43,880 nt of DNA, from assembly GCA_018714125.1 (NCBI GenBank), contig DVNV01000053.1, forward strand, positions 1 to 43,880, read 5' to 3'. Under the pieces are notes generated by a model, which ran no database searches, was not told the origin of the DNA, and was given only the letters and a program-made list of their open reading frames with translations. This DNA comes from Candidatus Galloscillospira excrementipullorum (lineage in GTDB: Bacteria > Bacillota > Clostridia > Oscillospirales > Feifaniaceae). Made by a program: the position numbers and the translations under genes. Numbering within the stretch: the first letter of the stretch is position 1; the number at the start of each line of letters is the position of its first letter. Positions 28,756 through 37,114 of this stretch are shown in pieces.

Positions 28756-28785
28756 TAGCATGAGCAAAAGAGCCGGCGTTTATTC
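28756..28785 (-). promoter_or_regulatory. sigma-G-like (forespore) promoter for the 42-aa ORF
   Basis: Minus strand GAATA (28785-28781) - 18 nt - CATGCTA (28762-28756), fitting GHATR-N18-CATNHTA. Confidence 0.6.
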
Positions 28786-28997
28786 AAAACAGGCGGGGAT
28801 GCCTTGAAGAAAAGGCCTCTTTCATCAAAAAATGTCGCTCAAAGGAAGCCGGGAAAAGAGGATTTTCCCCAAAAACAGGCGGCGGGCAGGGCGCGCACGT
28901 CGTTTGCCGCGCGGCCTGCCCCGGGAAGTGCCGCCGGGAGGGTACAGAGGTGTGGGAAATGCCGCCTTTCTTTGCCCTTTTGGGCCGTTTTTTCGTA

Positions 28998-29026
28998 TTG
29001 CGCACAAAATACTTCTGTGGTACAAT
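28998..29026 (+). promoter_or_regulatory. sigma-A promoter for yebC
   Basis: TTGCGC - 17 nt - TACAAT. Confidence 0.6.
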
Positions 29027-29061
29027 AATTGTTGTTTATTTTGCATATGGAGGCTTTTTGT

Positions 29062-29787
29062 ATGTCAGGACATTCCAAATGGAAAAATATCATGCACAAA
29101 AAGGAAAAAACCGATGCGCAGCGTGCCAAGGTTTTTACCAAAATTGGCAGGGAAATGTCGCTTTGCGTCAAGCAGGGGGGGGCTGACCCCAATGTCAATT
29201 CCCGACTCAAGGACCTCATCGCCAAGGCACGGGCCAACAACGTGCCCATGGACAATATCGAGCGCATCATCAAAAAAGCCTCCGGAGACGGCGCGGCCGA
29301 CAACTATGAGGACGTGACGTATGAGGGCTACGGGCCGAGCGGCGTTGCCGTGATTGTGGAGGCGCTGACCGACAACCGCAACAGGACGGCGGGCGATATG
29401 CGCCACTACTTTGACAAATACGGCGGGAATCTGGGTCAGAGCGGCTCGGTGAGCTGGATGTTTGCCAGCAAGGGCCAGCTTGTGCTTGAGAGCGAGGGGC
29501 GTGATCCCGACGAGGTGATGATGGACGCGCTGGATGCCGGCGCCTCCGACTTTGAGGACGAGGGCGAGGTGTTCACCATCACAACCGAGCCTGAGGCTTT
29601 TTCGCAGGTGCTGGAGCAGCTCTCGCAAAAGGGGTATCAGTTTGTGGAGGCCGAGGTGGCCAGGGTGCCCTCCACCTACGCCCGGATTGAAGACGAGGAG
29701 CAGGTTTCCAAGATGGAAAAGCTGCTGGAAATGCTCGAAGACAACGACGACGTGCAGAATGTCTACCACAACTGGGAACAGGATTGA
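29062..29787 (+). CDS. yebC: YebC/PmpR family DNA-binding regulatory protein
   Basis: [73 protein letters not shown]. Confidence 0.97.
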   Translation: MSGHSKWKNIMHKKEKTDAQRAKVFTKIGREMSLCVKQGGADPNVNSRLKDLIAKARANNVPMDNIERIIKKASGDGAADNYEDVTYEGYGPSGVAVIVEALTDNRNRTAGDMRHYFDKYGGNLGQSGSVSWMFASKGQLVLESEGRDPDEVMMDALDAGASDFEDEGEVFTITTEPEAFSQVLEQLSQKGYQFVEAEVARVPSTYARIEDEEQVSKMEKLLEMLEDNDDVQNVYHNWEQD

Positions 29788-29806
29788 GCAGGCTGACCGA
29801 CGCTTC

Positions 29807-30271
29807 ATGACGCTTGCGCTGGAGCAGGCAAGGCTGGCGCTGCCGCAGGATGTGCCGGTGGGCGCCGTGATTGTCAGGGACCAAGAGGTGGTGGCGGCGG
29901 GCTGCAACCTGCGTGAGCGGGAGCACAGCGCGCTGGGACATGCCGAAACGGCGGCCATTGCCGCAGCCTGTGCGCACCTTGGCAGGTGGAGCCTGCAGGG
30001 GTGCACCCTGTATGTCACGCTGGAGCCCTGCCCCATGTGTGCGGGGGCCATTGTGCAGGCCAGAATCGACCGTGTGGTGTTTGGCGCCTTTGACCCAAAG
30101 GCGGGGGCCTGCGGCTCGGTGTGTGACCTGTTTGCCATGCCTTTTGCCCACCGTCCCAGCGTGACGTCGGGCGTGATGGAGCGGGAATGTGCCGCCCTGC
30201 TGGAAGAATTCTTTACAAATTTGCGAGAGAAGGGGAAAAACTCTTGCAATTTTTCCCCCAATAAGATATAA
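29807..30271 (+). CDS. tadA: tRNA-specific adenosine deaminase
   Basis: MTLALEQARLALPQDVPVGAVIV; HAETAAI; TLEPCPMCAGAIVQARIDRVVFGA; exact start uncertain. Confidence 0.94.
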   Translation: MTLALEQARLALPQDVPVGAVIVRDQEVVAAGCNLREREHSALGHAETAAIAAACAHLGRWSLQGCTLYVTLEPCPMCAGAIVQARIDRVVFGAFDPKAGACGSVCDLFAMPFAHRPSVTSGVMERECAALLEEFFTNLREKGKNSCNFSPNKI

Positions 30272-30272
30272 T
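30244..30272 (+). promoter_or_regulatory. sigma-A promoter for rpsT
   Basis: TTGCAA - 17 nt - TATAAT, overlapping the 3' end of tadA. Confidence 0.7.
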
Positions 30273-30313
30273 AACGTCTGCTAATCAATGCCGATGGTAC
30301 GGAGGTGAAACAA

Positions 30314-30571
30314 ATGCCCAACATCAAATCCGCCAAAAAGCGCGTGAAGGTCAATGCCGCCAAGGCGCTGCAGAATCAGATGGTGAAAAACGCCATGCGC
30401 ACCGAACTCAAGAAGTTTGATGCAGCCGTTGCGGAAGGCGATGAGCAGACCCGCAAGGCGGCTCTGGCCCGTGCGACCAAGTGCGTGGATAAAGCTGCTG
30501 CCAAGGGGATTTTGCATAAGAATACGGCTGCTCGCACCAAGAGCCGTCTGGCCAAGAAAGCCGCAATGTAA
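30314..30571 (+). CDS. rpsT: 30S ribosomal protein S20 (bS20)
   Basis: MPNIKSAKKRVKVNAAKALQNQMVKNAMRTELKKFDAAV...GILHKNTAARTKSRLAKKA; SD GGAGGTG. Confidence 0.98.
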   Translation: MPNIKSAKKRVKVNAAKALQNQMVKNAMRTELKKFDAAVAEGDEQTRKAALARATKCVDKAAAKGILHKNTAARTKSRLAKKAAM

Positions 30572-30592
30572 GCAAATGCCGTGTGGTGTTTT

Positions 30593-30628
30593 GGGACGTC
30601 TTTCCGAAAGAGGGGGACGTCCCTTTTT
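30593..30628 (+). terminator. rpsT intrinsic terminator
   Basis: GGGACGTC (30593-30600)...GACGTCCC (30616-30623) TTTTT. Confidence 0.8.
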
Positions 30629-30724
30629 GTCGTGTCAAAAAGAAAAAAGGGGAAACGTCCTGCGCCCGCCTTCACGGCCCGCTTCTTTTCCTTAATCTGA
30701 GGAGAGCCGTGCCGCATAGGGGAA

Positions 30725-30754
30725 GTATGAGCTTTGGGAAAACGGCACATACTG
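30725..30754 (+). promoter_or_regulatory. sigma-F/G-like promoter for gpr
   Basis: GTATG (30725-30729) - 18 nt - CATACTG (30748-30754), close to GHATR-N18-CATNHTA. Confidence 0.6.
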
Positions 30755-30786
30755 AGAGCGAAAAAATGATGAAGAGGGGATGTTTC

Positions 30787-31674
30787 ATGCAGACGGACAT
30801 CTTCACCGACCTTGCGGTGGAGGCGGCGGCTCAGGCGCCGGCCGACGCTGCGGGGGTGCAGTCGCACACTGCGGTGCAGGGAGCCTTGCGCATCACCCGC
30901 CTTGAGATTACGTCGCAGGCCGGGGAGGCCGCTCTGGGCAGGCCGCAGGGGCGTTACTACACCGCAGAGATTCCGGACGCACTCGGACAGGGGGACGACG
31001 ATTACGACCAGGCCGCTCACACGCTGGCCGAACTGCTGGCAGAGCTGCTGCCGGAAGGGGACGGCTGCCTGCTGGTGGCAGGGCTTGGAAACGAGGGCGT
31101 GACACCCGATGCACTGGGCCCCGAGACCGCGTCTCGTGTGCTGGTCACGCGGCATCTGACGACGTCCGACGCCAAGCTGGCGGAGCTTTTCCGCGCCGTG
31201 GCCGTGGTGTGTCCCGGCGTGCTGGGGCAGACGGGCCTGGAGTCTGCCGAGCTGCTGCGGGGGGCTGCGGCCACCGTGCGCCCCGTGGCCATTTTGGCCA
31301 TTGACGCGCTGGCGGCGCGCAGCCTGGCACGTCTGGGCAACACTGTCCAACTCACGGACACCGGGCTGCTGCCGGGCGGGGGCATCGGCAACAGCCGTCA
31401 GGAGCTCTCCTTTCGCACCATGGGTGTGCCGGTGGTGGGAATTGGGGTTCCGACAGTCATCAGCGCGGGAACCCTGGTGCAGGACGTGCTGGCCGACCTG
31501 ACGCCAAACCCCAGCGTATCTCCGCCCATGGGACGGTATTCCAGCCTGTATGTGGCGCCCAAGGAGATTGACTCCACCAACCGCAGGCTGGCGCGCCTTT
31601 TGGCGGACGCCATCAATCTGGCACTGCAGCCCTCCCTGTCCCTGGAGGACCTGCGCTACTATCTGGAGGGCTGA
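30787..31674 (+). CDS. gpr: GPR endopeptidase (spore germination protease)
   Basis: MQTDIFTDLAVEAA; LLVAGLGNEGVTPDALGPETASRVLVTRHL; LPGGGIGNSRQELSFRTMGVPVVGIGVPTVISAGT; APKEIDSTNRRLARLLADAINLALQPSL. Confidence 0.96.
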   Translation: MQTDIFTDLAVEAAAQAPADAAGVQSHTAVQGALRITRLEITSQAGEAALGRPQGRYYTAEIPDALGQGDDDYDQAAHTLAELLAELLPEGDGCLLVAGLGNEGVTPDALGPETASRVLVTRHLTTSDAKLAELFRAVAVVCPGVLGQTGLESAELLRGAAATVRPVAILAIDALAARSLARLGNTVQLTDTGLLPGGGIGNSRQELSFRTMGVPVVGIGVPTVISAGTLVQDVLADLTPNPSVSPPMGRYSSLYVAPKEIDSTNRRLARLLADAINLALQPSLSLEDLRYYLEG

Positions 31675-31705
31675 CACGGCAAAAGGGGGGAGTCGGCTGC
31701 GGGAA

Positions 31706-31735
31706 TTGACAACCGGACAAGCAGTGTGGTAAAAT
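31706..31735 (+). promoter_or_regulatory. sigma-A promoter for riboswitch-mntP
   Basis: TTGACA (31706-31711) - 18 nt - TAAAAT (31730-31735). Confidence 0.7.
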
Positions 31736-31741
31736 GACATC

Positions 31742-31869
31742 ACGTTCGGTAGGGGAGTAGTCAGCAGAGCTGCGGCTCTGGGGCAAGTCAACATATTGGC
31801 CGCACGGCCTGGTTTGCCTGAAACGACAAGACTTATTGATGGGGGGAACCCATCAATAAGTCTTTTTTT
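31742..31869 (+). ncRNA. yybP-ykoY (Mn2+) riboswitch with expression-platform terminator
   Basis: Conserved TAGGGGAGTAGTC...CTGCGG...GTCAACATATTGG...CCTGGTTTGCCTGAAACGACAAGACTT pattern; then AAGACTTATTGATGGG/CCCATCAATAAGTCTT + T-run; directly upstream of mntP. Confidence 0.88.
31828..31869 (+). terminator. intrinsic terminator of the riboswitch expression platform
   Basis: 16-bp stem AAGACTTATTGATGGG/CCCATCAATAAGTCTT followed by TTTTT. Confidence 0.88.
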
Positions 31870-31906
31870 CAGCCCCAATCCGTATGCTTTTGAGGGGGGA
31901 AGAGGG

Positions 31907-32449
31907 ATGACCTTTTGGGAGACACTGCTGCTGGCGGTGGCATTGAGTATGGATGCCGTTGCCGTAAGCGTTGCCAACAGTTTGGCATATCGCTGCAAGG
32001 CAAGGGAAATGGCCGCCATGCCCTTGCTGTTCGGCGGCTTTCAGGGGCTGATGCCCTTGCTGGGCTACTGGGTGGGCGGCCTGTTTGCCGACCTTGTGCA
32101 CCGGTACGCCGGCATTGTCACTTTGGTGGTGCTGGGCTATATTGGTGCAAAGATGCTGTTTGACGGCCTGCGGGGAGAAAGCGGGGACGGTGCGGTCGGC
32201 ATGCTGACCTGGAGGGTGCTGCTGTTTCAGGCAATTGCCACGAGCATTGACGCGTTTGCCGTTGGCGTGAGTTTGCTTGCCATGGACGTCCGGGTCGTTC
32301 CGGCCTGCGCCACCATTGCCGTGACCACTTTTTTGTGCAGCCTGTTGGCGCTGTTTTTGGGACGGCGCTTTGGGACGGCTCTTGGAGACAAGGCCAAGGC
32401 GGCAGGAGGCCTGATTTTGCTGGCCATTGCCATCAAAGCAATTCTCTAA
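31907..32449 (+). CDS. mntP: manganese efflux pump MntP-family protein
   Basis: LLAVALSMDAVAVSVANSL and ATSIDAFAVGVSLLA duplicated DA motifs; preceded by a yybP-ykoY riboswitch. Confidence 0.92.
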   Translation: MTFWETLLLAVALSMDAVAVSVANSLAYRCKAREMAAMPLLFGGFQGLMPLLGYWVGGLFADLVHRYAGIVTLVVLGYIGAKMLFDGLRGESGDGAVGMLTWRVLLFQAIATSIDAFAVGVSLLAMDVRVVPACATIAVTTFLCSLLALFLGRRFGTALGDKAKAAGGLILLAIAIKAIL

Positions 32450-32465
32450 AGGAAAAGGGAAAAAG

Positions 32466-32508
32466 TGCCGCCGCAGGGGCAGCCGTTAAGGCTGCCCCTG
32501 CGGCGGCA
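32466..32508. terminator. strong hairpin between convergent mntP and spoIIP, probably spoIIP terminator
   Basis: Perfect 19-bp stem TGCCGCCGCAGGGGCAGCC/GGCTGCCCCTGCGGCGGCA; T-rich downstream on minus strand (CACTTTTTCCCTTTT). Confidence 0.75.
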
Positions 32509-32591
32509 TTGGGGGAGGGGGCCTTCCCGGCCCCCTCCCCATTAAAAAAGTCGGAAGCGTACGGAGTTTTACATGTTGAGTTGTGCTTTGG

Positions 32592-33599
32592 TCAGGAGCT
32601 GCGCTCTTGCAGAAGCTGCGCAATGCCTGCCGCCAGCAGCTCCACGGAGGCGTCGGCCTGAGCCTGGGTGTTTGCACAGGTTCCGACCTCAACCAGCATG
32701 GCTCCGGGCAGCAGGTGCTGGTTGTATCGGTTGGCTGAGATGTGGATGGGGCGCATCAGCCCCGGGGTGGTTTGCTCCAAAATTTGATAAAGACGCGCAG
32801 CCAACGCAAGATTTTCCTTCCAGTTTGGGTGTTCCAGCCCGTTTTTGGGGCTGCCCACCACCAGCATGAGCTGTGCGGCGCTGACGCCGTCAACCGTGAG
32901 CAGGGGCCGGTATTTGACGCCCTGCGCCGAAATCATGGAGTCCCGGTGCAAATCGACAATGATGCGTATGGAGGGATTCTCGGCCAGCACCTCTTCGGCC
33001 ACGGTGCGGCTCTTGTTGTAGGCCTGGTTGAAGGAGGGAGTGTCGCAGTGGGTGGTGTCGTGAATCACACAGACGCCCAGACGCTCCAGTGCCGCTGCCA
33101 AAGTGTCGCCCACGGCGACAACGTTGTTTTTGTCGTCCTGGTCGTAGGTGGAGGCGTCGGGGTCGTAATAGGAGGCGCCGTCGGAGTAGGCTTCGGTGGT
33201 GTGCGTGTGTAAAATCAGGACCTGGGGCCCTTCGGCGGGCGCCCCCAGGGAGGGGAGGTTTTCCAGCAGGGTGTTGTAGTCAATTTCAAGGCCGGACAGG
33301 TTCTGATAGTATACGCCGTTAGCGCCCTCGTAGCCTCCTGAAGCCCCCGAGATGCTGATGGAGGAGACCGGAAGCATGCCTTCGGGAATGGGGCCCTCGT
33401 CGGGGGAGGGCTGGGAGAGGATGAGCGAGGGCAGGGGCCGGCTCGATTCGTCCTCTCCCTCGGGCGCCGGCGTGGCCGAGGTGGGAAGCATGAGAAAAAA
33501 ACAAAGGGCTGCCAAAAAGCCGCCCATCGTGTTGAGCAGTGCGATTTGAGACAGTGCCGAAAGGCGGGAAAGCCTTTTGCCTGTGCGCACAACTGCCAT
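32592..33599 (-). CDS. spoIIP: stage II sporulation protein P
   Basis: QVLILHTHTTEAYS; NNVVAVGDTLAAALERLGVCVIHDTTHCD; SIRIIVDLHRDSM; AMLVEVGTCANTQAQADAS: SpoIIP amidase motifs; N-terminal TM. Confidence 0.94.
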   Translation of the reverse strand: MAVVRTGKRLSRLSALSQIALLNTMGGFLAALCFFLMLPTSATPAPEGEDESSRPLPSLILSQPSPDEGPIPEGMLPVSSISISGASGGYEGANGVYYQNLSGLEIDYNTLLENLPSLGAPAEGPQVLILHTHTTEAYSDGASYYDPDASTYDQDDKNNVVAVGDTLAAALERLGVCVIHDTTHCDTPSFNQAYNKSRTVAEEVLAENPSIRIIVDLHRDSMISAQGVKYRPLLTVDGVSAAQLMLVVGSPKNGLEHPNWKENLALAARLYQILEQTTPGLMRPIHISANRYNQHLLPGAMLVEVGTCANTQAQADASVELLAAGIAQLLQERSS

Positions 33600-33696
33600 A
33601 AAATAACCCCCTTTGGATGCCGGATGGACAAGATGGCATCTGTCAAAACCTATGCAGGGGGCAGGGCGGTTATGCGCGGCAGGTCAGGATGTTGCC

Positions 33697-34011
33697 TTAA
33701 GGGGAGACGGCGTGCCGGGCAAGGGCACACACCCCCAGCACGGTCTGAAAATTGACGGGCAGCGTAAGGCGCAGCATTTGATGAAGCCTTGCACTGCCCT
33801 GCTCAAAATTCTCCACCAGAGAGGCCGGAATCAGATAGTGCCGGTCCAAAATGCGCAGGATGAGGCCCTCCTGACGCCGCTCCAGCGCAAGCACCGCGTC
33901 GGGAGAGTCGGAAAGGGAGAGGCCTCCCGCCGAAAGATTGAGCCCGGTGATGGTGAAAATGGCCAGGGAAAAGAGAACAAAGGCAATCAAAAAGCTTCCT
34001 TTTTTATCCAT
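33697..34011 (-). CDS. small membrane-anchored protein upstream of spoIIP, function unknown
   Basis: ATG at 34011 with SD GGAGGTCG; MDKKGSFLIAFVLFSLAIFTITGLNLSAGG...; same strand, about 97 bp before spoIIP. Confidence 0.7.
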   Translation of the reverse strand: MDKKGSFLIAFVLFSLAIFTITGLNLSAGGLSLSDSPDAVLALERRQEGLILRILDRHYLIPASLVENFEQGSARLHQMLRLTLPVNFQTVLGVCALARHAVSP

Positions 34012-34120
34012 TTTGCGACCTCCTGACGAAAAGAAATTATCAAAAAAACAGCTAATTTTCAGGCAACTCAGCAGCAGTCCTTTACATTGCCAAAACTCAA
34101 ACGCAAGAAAGGTGAAATTT

Positions 34121-34165
34121 TTGACAAATGTGTATATTGCGCGTACAAATGGCATTTGATACAAT
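34121..34165 (+). promoter_or_regulatory. overlapping sigma-A-like promoters for symporter gene
   Basis: TTGACA-N17-TACAAA (34121-34149) and TTGCGC-N17-TACAAT (34137-34165). Confidence 0.5.
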
Positions 34166-34234
34166 GGTAGCGTCTCTGTAAGGGCGTATACATTTATTCA
34201 ACAATTCAGCAAAACGGGTTTCAAGGAGGGTATC

Positions 34235-35524
34235 ATGAGTCAAATTACCAAGCAAAGTGTCCTAAAGTCATATCGATTTCCACTCATTCTGCTCGCGTCA
34301 ATTGCCGTGGGTTGTGTGATCGGTGTTATAGCCGGGGAAAAAGCCGTGGTGTTAAAGCCGTTTGGTGACGTGTTTTTGAACCTGATTTTCACCCTGGTGG
34401 TTCCAATTGTATTTTTCTCCATCAGCTCCTCCATTGCCTCGATGGTCAACTTGCACCGTTTGGGAAAAATTCTGCTGTGGATGCTGATTGTGTTTGTTGT
34501 CACCGGACTGATTGCGTCGGTGATTATGATTGGGTTGTGCAAGGCCATCCCTCCGGTGGGAGACACCCAGTTCGAGCTTGACGAAACCGCCACGGTTGAG
34601 CCGCTCAAGTTCAGCGAGCAGGTGGTCAATGCCCTGACGGTCAGCGACTTCCCCAATCTGATTTCGCGCTCCAACATGTTGCCGCTCATTTTGTTTACCA
34701 TTTTCTTTGGCGCGGTTACAGCCAGTTTCGGGGAAAAGGCGGCATCGGTCATCCGGTTTTTGAACCTGATGGCTGAAATTTTCCTCAAGATGGTCAACAT
34801 GGTCATGTACTATGCCCCGATTGGCCTTGGTGCGTACTTTGCCTATCTGGTGGGAGATCTCGGTCCCCAGCTCATCGGCACATATACCCGCACCGTTGTC
34901 TTCATCTATCTGCCTGCCTGCATCGTCTATTTTGTCGTGTTTTTTGCCCTGTATACCTATGTTGCGGGCGGCAAGCAGGGCGTGAAGACCTTTTTCAAAA
35001 ACGCGCTTAACCCCGTGGCCACCTCTTTGGCCACCCAGAGCAGCATTGCCACGCTGCCCGTCAACCTGACGGCGGCCGAGCGCATCGGCGTGCCCAAGGA
35101 CATCCGCGAGATCGTGCTGCCCATCGGCGCCACCATGCACATGGACGGCACCTGCTTCTCTTCCATTTTGAAGATTACCGTCATGTTCGGAATCTTCGGC
35201 CGTCCCTTTGAGGGGATTGGCACCTATGTGTCTGCCATTTTGATTTCCATTATGTGCGGCATGGTCATGTCGGGCGTGCCGGGCGGCGGCCTGATTGGAG
35301 AGGCGCTGCTCATGAGCATCTACGGATTCCCGGCATCGGCTTACCCCATCATTGTCACCATTGGCTTCTTGGTTGACGCTCCCGCCACTATGATCAACGC
35401 CGTGGGCGACACGGTGGCCGCCATGCTGGTCACGCGCTTTGTCGAAGGAAAAGACTGGCTGGAAAGAAAGCTGGGCAAAAAGACCGGCGAGCCGGCTGAG
35501 GCCAAGACGGCGCAGTCCGTTTAA
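34235..35524 (+). CDS. dicarboxylate/amino acid:cation symporter (DAACS family)
   Basis: ATSLATQSSIATLPVNLTAAERIGVPKDIREIVLPIGATMHMDGTCF; GVPGGGLIGEALLM; DAPATMINAVGDTVAAMLVTR. Confidence 0.94.
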   Translation: MSQITKQSVLKSYRFPLILLASIAVGCVIGVIAGEKAVVLKPFGDVFLNLIFTLVVPIVFFSISSSIASMVNLHRLGKILLWMLIVFVVTGLIASVIMIGLCKAIPPVGDTQFELDETATVEPLKFSEQVVNALTVSDFPNLISRSNMLPLILFTIFFGAVTASFGEKAASVIRFLNLMAEIFLKMVNMVMYYAPIGLGAYFAYLVGDLGPQLIGTYTRTVVFIYLPACIVYFVVFFALYTYVAGGKQGVKTFFKNALNPVATSLATQSSIATLPVNLTAAERIGVPKDIREIVLPIGATMHMDGTCFSSILKITVMFGIFGRPFEGIGTYVSAILISIMCGMVMSGVPGGGLIGEALLMSIYGFPASAYPIIVTIGFLVDAPATMINAVGDTVAAMLVTRFVEGKDWLERKLGKKTGEPAEAKTAQSV

Positions 35525-35548
35525 CAGCCTGTGGTTAGGAGAGCCTTC

Positions 35549-35585
35549 AAAGGGCGTGCTTCCCAAAGGGGAGCACGCCCTTTTT
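35549..35585 (+). terminator. intrinsic terminator after symporter
   Basis: AAAGGGCGTGCTTCCC...GGGGAGCACGCCCTTTTT. Confidence 0.85.
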
Positions 35586-35622
35586 GAAGTTTGTGGCAGG
35601 CCGTGCTGAAGGGCAATATGCC

Positions 35623-35651
35623 TTGCATCGCAGGCTGGGATATGGTATACT
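35623..35651 (+). promoter_or_regulatory. sigma-A promoter for cyclophilin gene
   Basis: TTGCAT - 17 nt - TATACT. Confidence 0.6.
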
Positions 35652-35702
35652 GAAACAACCTGGTACAAGAAGGCGTTTGATTTGCGAAGGAGGGAATTTC
35701 CC

Positions 35703-36278
35703 GTGAAAAAACACCCCATTGCCACCATTGAAATGTCGAGCGGAAAGAATATTGTGATAGAGCTTTACCCCGAGGAGGCGCCAAACACCTGCGCCAGCTT
35801 CATCTGGCTGGCCAACCGGGGGCGTTACGACAACAAGACGGTGGATCGCATTGTGCCCGGCTTTGTCATTCAGCCAAGCTATTCGGAGTTTGACCATGAA
35901 GAATGCAAGTATGAAATCGACGGCGAGTTTTTGAGCAACGGATTTCCCAACCATCTCAAAAACGACGTGGGCTGCATTGCCATGGGAGGCGACGGCAAGA
36001 GCAGGGCTTCGGGCTGTGAATTTTATTTTACGCTGGCCTATCACGAGCGTCTGGACGGGAACTATCCCGTGTTTGGCAAGGTGATTGAGGGCTGGGACGA
36101 GGTGGAGAGGCTTGAGCATGTGGAGCTTGTCAACGTGCCCTGCTCGCACCCCGGCATTGAAATCAACCGCCCCGTAACGCCTGAAACCATGGTGCGCGTT
36201 CGGGTGGAGACCTTCGGCGAGAGCTATCCCGAGCCCGTGAAGCTGCCCAAGCAGGCGGCCGGCGGGGAAAACAAGTAA
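35703..36278 (+). CDS. cyclophilin-type peptidylprolyl isomerase
   Basis: MSSGKNIVIELYPEEAPNTCASFIWLANRGRYDNKTVDRIVPGFVIQ; GCIAMGGDGKSRASGCEFYFTL; GTG start with GGAGGG RBS. Confidence 0.92.
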   Translation: MKKHPIATIEMSSGKNIVIELYPEEAPNTCASFIWLANRGRYDNKTVDRIVPGFVIQPSYSEFDHEECKYEIDGEFLSNGFPNHLKNDVGCIAMGGDGKSRASGCEFYFTLAYHERLDGNYPVFGKVIEGWDEVERLEHVELVNVPCSHPGIEINRPVTPETMVRVRVETFGESYPEPVKLPKQAAGGENK

Positions 36279-36303
36279 ACGTAGAAAAAAGGATGATGTT
36301 CCC

Positions 36304-36777
36304 ATGATGCAAAGAAAGAGTGTGCTGTGCCTTGGCATGTTGCTTTTGCTGGCCCTGATGCTGGCCTTTGCCGGATGCAGCACGGATGAGGACGAGACGG
36401 GCGACGTGTGCGAAAGCCTGGAGGAGCTTGGCGAGAAGGTGGGATACTCCGTCAACACCCCCATGTACCTGCCGGGAACGGGATACACCGAGACCTATCG
36501 TGCCCTTGAGGGGAATGTGGCGCAGATTGTCTACCAGAGTGACGAGCAGACCATCACCTTCACTATGGCAAAGGAACCCGACAAGGACCTGCTGGGAGAC
36601 GTGAGCGAATTTACGGAGCAGTTTGAGAGCACCTGCAAGGGATTTTCGGTGCCTCTTTACGGCAAGGACGAGGTGGCTTACGCGGCGCAGTGGAGCGAAA
36701 ATGACAAGACGTTTGCCCTGCGCTTTGAGGTGGGCATCACGCCCGAACTCTTTGACGAGGTCATCAAGGGCGTGTAG
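36304..36777 (+). CDS. small lipoprotein of unknown function
   Basis: Signal peptide with lipobox LAFAGC; EEKVGYSV-type segment (EELGEKVGYSVNTPMYLPGTGY) reminiscent of DUF4367-like proteins. Confidence 0.75.
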   Translation: MMQRKSVLCLGMLLLLALMLAFAGCSTDEDETGDVCESLEELGEKVGYSVNTPMYLPGTGYTETYRALEGNVAQIVYQSDEQTITFTMAKEPDKDLLGDVSEFTEQFESTCKGFSVPLYGKDEVAYAAQWSENDKTFALRFEVGITPELFDEVIKGV

Positions 36778-36911
36778 CGCGGCAAAGCCTGCCGGGAATT
36801 GGCCGTCTTTGAAAAAGGCGCGGTGTCCCTAAAGCGCAGGGGCCCTGGGGAAAATGAGAGGCAGCAGGGCAACCGGCTGCGCAGAGGGCGGCAAAAAAAA
36901 CGGCAAGAAAT

Positions 36912-36959
36912 AAAAAGGCCGGGCAGAGAAGGGAAAAAACTTCTCTGCCCGGCTTTTTT
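36912..36959 (+). terminator. intrinsic terminator
   Basis: AAAAAGGCCGGGCAGAGAAG...CTTCTCTGCCCGGCTTTTTT. Confidence 0.88.
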
Positions 36960-37114
36960 GCCTTTTGGGGCAGCTTTTGCAGCATGTGGTCACGACGGCA
37001 AATACAGGGAGGCTTTGTGCGGGGTGGCAATGCGGCGTGGGGGAAAAACCGGGGGCAGAGCAGGAACTTTTGGGAAGGTTTTGAGCCTAAACAAAAAAGG
37101 AGGTGCACCCCTTT

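Noticed and set aside
28804-29317. Several 70-160-aa ORFs on both strands between the small ORF and yebC
   Set aside because: Lys/Arg/Pro-rich, no SD, mutually overlapping; the real signal there is the yebC promoter (28998-29026).
32511-32540. GGGGAGGGGGCC/GGCCCCCTCCCC hairpin next to the mntP/spoIIP terminator
   Set aside because: No T-run on the correct side in either orientation; probably part of the same convergent intergenic structure rather than an independent element.
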